Below are positions 40,085-46,386 of a stretch of DNA of 64,000 nucleotides, in pieces. The notes below the pieces were generated by a model. It was not told the origin of the DNA. It saw nothing but the letters and a program-made list of their open reading frames with translations, and did not search any database. A program made the translations under genes and the position numbers. The stretch's first letter is position 1, and every line of letters begins with the position of its first letter. The stretch comes from Pseudomonadota bacterium (GTDB lineage Bacteria > Pseudomonadota > Gammaproteobacteria > Burkholderiales > Thiobacillaceae), in NCBI GenBank assembly GCA_021847835.1, contig JAJZPR010000007.1, positions 44,197 to 108,196 on the forward strand, written 5' to 3'.

Positions 40085-42129
40085 TCCGGTTGATAAACCA
40101 GTAGCACGGTTTTGTCCCATACAATTTCTTCGCTGGCCGACTGGGGCATGCCGTCACGTTTGACAAGTCGTGTCGGCATGCCTGAAAGACTCTCAAGCAA
40201 GACCCCGCGCGGTGCGTTGAAATCCTGGCCGTCCTGCGGCAGGTTAAACCAGGCCAGCGGGCGGTTTATTCTTTCCTCTGTCACGGTGCCGACCCATATC
40301 GGATTGCGCGGAGACTGCAATATCCTCCCGGATGACCACAACCGTAACACCAGGCGCTGGTCTGGCTTGCCCTTGAGCGGGTAGATCAAAGCCAGCGCTT
40401 CGTGGCGGCCATCGTGTACATGCGGCAGCAGCGGTAACTGCATGGCCGGTCGACGGGTATCGAACCAAAGCAACAGGCGCTTGCCGGTAGTGGGCAAGGC
40501 CTCCCGCCACCCTCGCGCCGTCAGCCTGGTACGGAGGAATTCGAGCGATCCGGCCCACTGGACGCTGAGCGGCTGCTCATACTCGCCCTCGATGTCGATG
40601 CGCCAGGCAGGCAGGGTTTTCCAGTCCTTATTCCACCAGTCCTGCCGGGCAATCAGGGTGGATGGATGACGAACCGCGTAGCGTTCGATATCGGTGGCGC
40701 GCTGGTTCGCTGCATGAACCCCCGCGCCCACGAGAAGGGCGATAGCCGCCACGGCCAGCAGGCCGCGCGCCGCTATCGCAGGCGCAGGACGGCGCAAGTA
40801 CGCGATGCCCAGCAGCGCCACCCATGCCACCCCGAAATTTAACCCGCCCAGCACGTCGGACAGCCAGTGCGCGCCCAGGTAGATGCGCGAGAAAGCGATC
40901 AGACCCGCGAGCAAGGCCATGACGCTGAACACCGCGAGTTGTCCGTGCAAGGACAATTCGCGTGCGGTAAGCACGGCCAAGAAGCCAAAGATGACGATGC
41001 TCATGGCCGCATGACTGCTGGGGAAGCCGAACGCGATGCTGCCGTCGTACATGGGCAGCGGGCGGGGCAGGCCGAATCCCGCCTTGAGAATCACAGTGAG
41101 CGCCGCGCCAAAACTCACTGCCGCGAGCCAGTAAACGGCCGGCCGCCAGGCGCGTTTCCACACCAGCCATAGCAGCACTGCCGTGACGACTGGAAGCGTC
41201 ACCGCGGCATCGCCCAATTGGGTAAGCGCGATCATCACGCTGTCGCCAAAGGGCGTGCGTAGCCCCTGCAGCACTTGATATAGCGTGTTGTCGACAACCA
41301 CCAGCGGATCGCCGGTCAGTACATCCTCGATAATCCCGAAGAACATCCAGGCGGCGGCGATCAATACCGCTGCGAACACCAGCAAGGCGCGGGATTCGGG
41401 CCGTGCCGGATCGAGCAGCGATGCGACCATGCCGCGCAACGACCCGGTTCTCGCTGAGGGGGTGCTGCCCGCCCAGGACTGAAGCTGACCCAAGCCTTGT
41501 TCGGCGCGCGGTAGCAGCCAGATCAGGCTGCGGCTGACAATCCAGATACCACCCCAAACCAGGATCAATAGCAGCATGAGGATCAAAGCGAGGCGCGTTG
41601 CCACCGCCCCCGCCAATCCCAGCGAGGCGCCGAAGACGACGCCGGGCAGGATATAGGTCGGTGCCCAGCCGAGCGCTGACAGGATGTTGGCTGCGTAAAA
41701 ACGTGTCGGAGGCATGCCGAGCATGCCGGCCACCGCAGGAATCACGGGGCGAATCGGTCCGACGAAGCGCCCCAGGAAAATGCTCATGCCGCCATGCCGA
41801 TGAAAGAACGCAGTGCCCTTTTCCAGCAGTTTCGGATGGCGCCTGAAAGGCCAGCGATTGTGCAGTTCGGCACGGTAGTGACGCCCCAGCCAGTAGCTGC
41901 CGGCGTCTCCGGCGATCGCACCTGCGGCCGCCCATGCCAGCGTTGCCCACAGCTCCAGCGAGCCGGCCGCAACGACAGCGCCTGCACCGAACATAACGAG
42001 CGCCCCAGGAATAAACAGCCCCACGAACGCAAGAGATTCAGTCAATGCGGCGAGAAAAAGCGTCGCATATGCCCACTCAGGGTGTCGGGCAATCCAGGCG
42101 ATTAAAGCGCTGAAGTTGGCAATGTCCAC
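40081..42129 (-). CDS. DedA-PAP2-LssY_C fusion membrane protein
   Basis: The 682-residue protein joins three modules. Residues 1-200 are a DedA/SNARE-associated domain (ESLAFVGLFIPGALVMFG, GRFVGPIRPVIPAVAGM). Residues about 280-440 are a PAP2 phosphatase with the full triad of motifs: KAGFGLPRP, PSSHAAMS and SRIYLGAHWLSDVLGG. The last 200 residues match the LssY C-terminal domain. DedA proteins flip undecaprenyl phosphate or other lipids and PAP2 enzymes dephosphorylate lipid diphosphates, so the fusion probably recycles a lipid carrier. It is coupled to dgkA. Confidence 0.9.
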   Translation of the reverse strand: MDIANFSALIAWIARHPEWAYATLFLAALTESLAFVGLFIPGALVMFGAGAVVAAGSLELWATLAWAAAGAIAGDAGSYWLGRHYRAELHNRWPFRRHPKLLEKGTAFFHRHGGMSIFLGRFVGPIRPVIPAVAGMLGMPPTRFYAANILSALGWAPTYILPGVVFGASLGLAGAVATRLALILMLLLILVWGGIWIVSRSLIWLLPRAEQGLGQLQSWAGSTPSARTGSLRGMVASLLDPARPESRALLVFAAVLIAAAWMFFGIIEDVLTGDPLVVVDNTLYQVLQGLRTPFGDSVMIALTQLGDAAVTLPVVTAVLLWLVWKRAWRPAVYWLAAVSFGAALTVILKAGFGLPRPLPMYDGSIAFGFPSSHAAMSIVIFGFLAVLTARELSLHGQLAVFSVMALLAGLIAFSRIYLGAHWLSDVLGGLNFGVAWVALLGIAYLRRPAPAIAARGLLAVAAIALLVGAGVHAANQRATDIERYAVRHPSTLIARQDWWNKDWKTLPAWRIDIEGEYEQPLSVQWAGSLEFLRTRLTARGWREALPTTGKRLLLWFDTRRPAMQLPLLPHVHDGRHEALALIYPLKGKPDQRLVLRLWSSGRILQSPRNPIWVGTVTEERINRPLAWFNLPQDGQDFNAPRGVLLESLSGMPTRLVKRDGMPQSASEEIVWDKTVLLVYQPE

Positions 42130-42469
42130 TATTGCGTGCTTGGAGCCTAAGATAAATCAGCTTACCATTCCGGCACTGCGGAGGTGACACTCCATAGTTA
42201 TTCGCTCATACTTTTTCCCGGCCGGATTTTCACATCCCGCTTCACGTGAATGACTGCTGTTGCAACAGACAAATTAAACCTCCTGCTACCGCGCCACACC
42301 TCGACTCTACCGATAGTTCCAGTTCCCTGAGCGAATAGGAATGTCAGCTTACCATTTGCTAAGCGGACGTTGAGACTGCAAGCCGTCACCGGCTCTTCAG
42401 GGTCGATAGCAGACCCCAGAATCAACATTCCCGCCGGCTTGCCCGGTGCCCGCCATCATTTCACGGATT
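42130..42469. other. 340-bp gap with one doubtful small frame
   Basis: The region between the DedA-PAP2 gene and the aminopeptidase holds one frame of 76 codons (listed separately) and otherwise no repeats or RNA-like structures that I can support. GC content is lower than in the flanking genes. Confidence 0.4.
42198..42428 (-). CDS. Doubtful small hypothetical protein
   Basis: A 76-residue frame with an ATG at 42428 and a weak, closely spaced GGCGGGA upstream. The product has a plausible beta-rich centre (VRLANGKLTFLFAQGTG, RVEVWRGSRRFNLSVATAV) and a basic end, with no recognised family. It may be a real orphan gene or a chance frame in a long gap. Confidence 0.25.
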   Translation of the reverse strand: MLILGSAIDPEEPVTACSLNVRLANGKLTFLFAQGTGTIGRVEVWRGSRRFNLSVATAVIHVKRDVKIRPGKSMSE

Positions 42470-43933
42470 TTATTTATCCAGTGTTTCTATCCAGGCCAGC
42501 CCCCAACCCACACCAAAGCCGGTGAGATCGGTCATTACCGCGCCCAGGCCGCCCTTGCAGGTGCTGGCGGACAGGTCCATGTGCGCCCAGGGGGTGTCGT
42601 CGATGAAGCGCGAGAGGAAGCGCGTGGCGAGGATATGGTCGGCGGCGCCTTCCATGGTGCACTGCAGCACGTCGGCCACCTTGGAGTCGAGCTGCGGATC
42701 GTAGTCGGCATCCATGGGGAAGCGGCAGACGCGCTCGCCGCTTTGTCTGGCGGCGGCCAGCGCGGCTTCGGCCACGTTTTCGCGGTTGCTGAAGATGCCG
42801 CTGTAGCGGTCGCCCAGGGCGTAGTGCATGGAGCCGGTGAGGGTGGCGAAGTCGGCGATGACATCGGGCTTGGCGCGCGCAGCCAGCGTGAGGGTATCGG
42901 CCAGCACCATGCGGCCTTCGGCGTCGGTGTGCACGACTTCGATGGTGGTGCCGTTGAGCGCACGCACGATTTCGTTCTGCCGGTAGGCCTGCGGGCTGAT
43001 GTGGTTTTCCGCCAGGGCGAGCCAGCCGTCGATCTGCACCGGCAGTTTGAGTTTCGAGGCCGCGGCCATGATGCCCAGCACCACGGCGGAGCCGTTCATG
43101 TCTTCGTGCATGCCGTGCATGTATTTGGCCGGCTTGAGGTTGTGGCCGCCGGTGTCGAAGCAGATGCCCTTGCCCACCAGGGCGATGTTTTTCGTTTTTT
43201 TCTGACCCCTGCCCCCTGGCCCCTGATACCTGACATGCACGATGGCCGCGTCCTTCGCGGGCGAGCCCTGGGCCACCGCGCAAAAAGCACCGGCGCCCAT
43301 TTTCTTGAGCTTGTCGAAGCTGTATTCCTGGACTTTCCAGCCATGCTCTTTTGCCAGGGCGGCGACGCGTTTGCGATACACGCGCGGCGTCAATTCGTTG
43401 GGCGGCAGGCTGGTGAGCGAGCGGGTGAGGAAATTGCCTTCGGCGATGGCCAGTTCGCGCGCATAGTCGTCATTGGCTGCGCCATGCAGGTTTATTTTTT
43501 TCAGCGGCGCGGCAGGCTTGCCGCTTTTCTGCGCCGGCAGCGGGCGTGCATTCACGGCAGCGCAATACACGGCATCCCTGGCGGCCGGCTTTTTGAATGC
43601 CGCCTCGCCATACAGGGCCATATGGATTTCTGCGGGGTGTTCGTTCAACAATGGATCGAGCGCGCGGCGCAATTGCGCATGGCGCGAAAACGCGTCGGCC
43701 TCGGCATCCAGCATGGCGAAGACGCGCAGGCCGGCGCCGGTTTCGATGGCAAGCGGCGTTTTCGCCAGTTCTTCCGCTTTCATGTTCTTGCGCTTGAGCG
43801 CGGCGGCCAGCAATTCCTTGCCAGGAATGTCGGCCAGGGTTTTGCTTTTCGCCATGAGCACCAGCGCGTGGCTTGCGGCGTCGAGCGTTTTCGGAGCGGC
43901 TTCGGGTTTCTTTTCAATGATCTGCAAAGACAT
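42470..43933 (-). CDS. Leucyl aminopeptidase family protein (M17)
   Basis: The 487-residue protein has the M17 metal-site motifs: VGKGICFDTGGHNLKP, then MHEDMNGSAVV, and HTDAEGRMVLADTL. The start is ATG 43933 (MSLQIIEKKP); the open frame upstream runs into a repeat element. Near residue 235 an in-frame Gly-rich segment (GPGGRGQKKTKN) is encoded by a G-run tract typical of simple intergenic repeats, just before the first metal motif. The family degrades peptides and can have DNA-binding roles in other bacteria; here only the peptidase role can be supported. Confidence 0.93.
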   Translation of the reverse strand: MSLQIIEKKPEAAPKTLDAASHALVLMAKSKTLADIPGKELLAAALKRKNMKAEELAKTPLAIETGAGLRVFAMLDAEADAFSRHAQLRRALDPLLNEHPAEIHMALYGEAAFKKPAARDAVYCAAVNARPLPAQKSGKPAAPLKKINLHGAANDDYARELAIAEGNFLTRSLTSLPPNELTPRVYRKRVAALAKEHGWKVQEYSFDKLKKMGAGAFCAVAQGSPAKDAAIVHVRYQGPGGRGQKKTKNIALVGKGICFDTGGHNLKPAKYMHGMHEDMNGSAVVLGIMAAASKLKLPVQIDGWLALAENHISPQAYRQNEIVRALNGTTIEVVHTDAEGRMVLADTLTLAARAKPDVIADFATLTGSMHYALGDRYSGIFSNRENVAEAALAAARQSGERVCRFPMDADYDPQLDSKVADVLQCTMEGAADHILATRFLSRFIDDTPWAHMDLSASTCKGGLGAVMTDLTGFGVGWGLAWIETLDK

Positions 43934-44000
43934 GGGCGTTTTGGCGATTGTTCGTGAAATTGAATGGATGAGGCTTTTCCGCGATAATAGCGCGATTTGT

Positions 44001-44269
44001 GGAACCTCTGATTGGGTCCCACATGGCCGCGGCGCGGCTTTCCGGGATGGAATGCGCGAAGCGTCGCGTAGCGAATGGCGCTCCCTTCGCAAGCGGCGCG
44101 ACAAAGCAGGCCGCCCGGAAAGCTGCGCCCCGGAGGGTTTGCACGAAAAATGCCCATCTGCGGCGTTGCGCTCCTTGGCTTCGTATCTCGATACGACCTT
44201 CGTCGCGCGCCTTGCATCTGGGCATTTTTCGTGCAAACGCGGCTCATGCAGGACCCAATCAGAGGTTCC
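44001..44269. repeat. 269-bp nested palindromic element upstream of pdhA
   Basis: The outer arms ggaacctctgattgggtcc (44001-44019) and 44251-44269 are perfect 19-bp complements. Inside, a 20-bp perfect pair spans 44137-44156 and 44219-44238 (gtttgcacgaaaaatgc and its complement). Between these, tcgtatc-tc-gatacga forms a small hairpin, and ggcgcggctttccggg near 44031 pairs with 44114-44129 apart from one base. No transposase frame is inside. It fills most of the 381-bp gap between the divergent aminopeptidase and pdhA genes and looks like a MITE or complex REP element. Confidence 0.8.
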
Positions 44270-44314
44270 TTAAAGCCTTTCTTAACCCTTCCCACGATAT
44301 ATAAAGGGTCATCA

Positions 44315-45316
44315 ATGAAACTGGAAGACAAGAAGCGCGTGCTCAGGGAGATGGTGGTTCACCGCCGTTTCGAGGAGCGCTGCTACCAAGCCTACATCGA
44401 GCGCAAGATCGGCGGCTTTCTGCACCTGTATCCCGGCCAGGAAGCCTGCTGCAACGGCGTGATGGAAGCCGCCCGCCCCGGCTATGACTACGTCATCACC
44501 GGCTACCGCGACCACGTGCACGCCATCAAGTGCGGCGCCGACCCGAAAGAGGTCATGGCCGAGCTGTACGGCAAGGAAACCGGATCAAGCAAGGGCCGCG
44601 GCGGCTCCATGCACATTTTCGACGCCAGGCACCGCTTCATGGGCGGCTATGCGCTGGTGGGCGGCCCCTTCCCGCTGGCGGCGGGCATCGCCAAGGGCAT
44701 CCAGATGAAGGGCGGCGACGAGATCTGCATCTGCTTCCTGGGCGACGCCGCCAATAATCAAGGAACGTTCCACGAGACCATGAACATGGCGGCGCTGTAC
44801 AAGCTGCCCGTGCTGTTCGTGTGCGAGAACAACCTGTACGGCATCGGCACCGCCATCGAGCGCTCGACCGCCGTGGTGCACCAGCACAAGCGCGTCTGCG
44901 GCTACGACATCGAAGCCAGCGAGTGCGACGGCCAGGACGTGGAGAAGGTCCATGAAGCCGCCAAGGTCGCCGTCAACCACGTGCGCTCCGGCAAGGGCCC
45001 CTATTTCCTGGAGCTTCTGACCTACCGCTACCGCGGCCACTCCATGTCCGACTCGCGCGGCTACCGCTCGCGCGAGGAAGAGGAAATGTGGAAGCAGCGC
45101 GATCCCATCTTCATCCTGCGCGACCGCCTGATCGCCGAGAAGGCGATGACCATGGCCGACTACGAGGCCCTGGAGAAGGAAGTCGACCACTACATCGAGA
45201 ACGAAGTCATCAAGTTCGCGGAAGAATCGCCCGAGCCCAAGGTGGAAGAACTCGAAAAATACGTGCTGGCGGAGCGCGAAAGCCAGATGCCCTGGATCAC
45301 GGGCAAGGCCGCCTGA
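44315..45316 (+). CDS. pdhA: Pyruvate dehydrogenase-type E1 alpha subunit
   Basis: A 333-residue E1 alpha with the ThDP motif GDAANNQGTFHETMNMAALYK ending in ENNLYG, and the phosphorylation-loop-like YRYRGHSMSDSRGYRS. It forms a heterotetramer with the E1 beta encoded 11 bp downstream and decarboxylates a 2-oxo acid, most likely pyruvate. The ATG at 44315 gives the usual length; the long open frame upstream lies in the palindromic element. Confidence 0.93.
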   Translation: MKLEDKKRVLREMVVHRRFEERCYQAYIERKIGGFLHLYPGQEACCNGVMEAARPGYDYVITGYRDHVHAIKCGADPKEVMAELYGKETGSSKGRGGSMHIFDARHRFMGGYALVGGPFPLAAGIAKGIQMKGGDEICICFLGDAANNQGTFHETMNMAALYKLPVLFVCENNLYGIGTAIERSTAVVHQHKRVCGYDIEASECDGQDVEKVHEAAKVAVNHVRSGKGPYFLELLTYRYRGHSMSDSRGYRSREEEEMWKQRDPIFILRDRLIAEKAMTMADYEALEKEVDHYIENEVIKFAEESPEPKVEELEKYVLAERESQMPWITGKAA

Positions 45317-45327
45317 GGAGAATCGAA

Positions 45328-46311
45328 ATGGCAGAAATAATGTACTGGGAAGCCATTCAGCGCGCCCATGATGAAGAAATGGCCCGCGATCCGCTGGTGA
45401 TCTGCATGGGCGAGGACATCGGCGTGGCCGGCGGCACCTACAAGGCCACCAAGGGCCTGTACGAGAAATACGGTCCGCTGCGCGTGATCGACACCCCGAT
45501 TTCCGAGAACAGCTACACCGGGCTGGGCATCGGCGCCTCCTTCCTCGGCGTGCGCCCGATTATTGAAATCATGTCGGTGAACTTCGCCTGGCTGGCCATG
45601 GACCAGATGTTCAACTCCGCGGCCAAGGTGCGCTACATGTCCGGCGGCCAGTTGACCGCGCCCTGCGTGTTCCGCGCCGCAGGCGGCGCCGCGCACCAGC
45701 TGGGCGCCCAGCACTCCGCGCGCATGGAAAAGGTGTTCATGGGCATCGCCGGCCTGCGCGTGGTGACGCCGTCCAGCCCCAGGCAGGCCTATGGCTTGCT
45801 GAAATCCGCGGTGCGCTGCGACGACCCCGTGTACATCAACGAACACGAGCTGATGTACAACATGAAGGGCGACGTGCCCGACAGCGAATACTTCCATCCG
45901 CTGGAAGGCTCGGAAGTCGCCCGCTCCGGCACCGACGTGACGCTGTTCGGCTACAACATTTCCGTGCACTGGAACCTCAAGGCCGCCGAGATTCTCGACA
46001 AGCAGTACGGCATCTCCGCCGAAGTGGTGGACCTGTATTCACTGTCGCCGCTGGATCGCGAAGGCATCCGCAATTCCGTCGCCAAAACCCACCGTGCCGT
46101 GGTGGTGGGCGAGGAAGAAGCGCCGGTGGGCGTGTGCGCCGAGGTCATCAGCATCATCAACGAGGAATGCTTCTTCGACCTCGATGCCGCCCCGGTGCGC
46201 GTGAATTCCGCGCTGGTGCCGCAGCCCTACAACCACACGCTGGAAAAGGCTGCGATTCCCAACGCGGAAGACGTCGTCGCTGCAGTACTTAAATTATTCG
46301 GTAAAGCGTGA
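45328..46311 (+). CDS. pdhB: Pyruvate dehydrogenase-type E1 beta subunit
   Basis: The 327-residue E1 beta has GEDIGVAGGTYKATKGL, DTPISENSYTGLGIGAS and GGAAHQLGAQHSARME, the latter with the catalytic His region. GAGGAG at 45315-45320 precedes the ATG by 7 bases. It completes E1 with pdhA and feeds the fused E2-E3 protein. Confidence 0.94.
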   Translation: MAEIMYWEAIQRAHDEEMARDPLVICMGEDIGVAGGTYKATKGLYEKYGPLRVIDTPISENSYTGLGIGASFLGVRPIIEIMSVNFAWLAMDQMFNSAAKVRYMSGGQLTAPCVFRAAGGAAHQLGAQHSARMEKVFMGIAGLRVVTPSSPRQAYGLLKSAVRCDDPVYINEHELMYNMKGDVPDSEYFHPLEGSEVARSGTDVTLFGYNISVHWNLKAAEILDKQYGISAEVVDLYSLSPLDREGIRNSVAKTHRAVVVGEEEAPVGVCAEVISIINEECFFDLDAAPVRVNSALVPQPYNHTLEKAAIPNAEDVVAAVLKLFGKA

Positions 46312-46377
46312 GGCGAGAGGCGTGAGGCGGAACCCCGATGACCTCACGCCTCACGCCTTGCGCCTCACGCCTCACGG
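46306..46377. repeat. GTGAGGCG-type inverted repeat between pdhB and the E2-E3 gene
   Basis: Arms aggcgtgagg (46318-46327) and cctcacgcct (46342-46351) form a 10-bp stem, and the outer cgtgaggcg (46307-46315) can pair with either of two overlapping cgcctcacg copies (46361-46369, 46368-46376). The element begins inside the pdhB stop codon and ends 10 bp before the E2-E3 start. It belongs to the same family as 30410-30466. Confidence 0.7.
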
Positions 46378-46386
46378 AATAAACGC

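Noticed and set aside
42130..42469. Possible tRNA or small RNA in the longest plain gaps
   Set aside because: I found no cloverleaf or conserved TTCGA loop in this gap or at 39449-39712.
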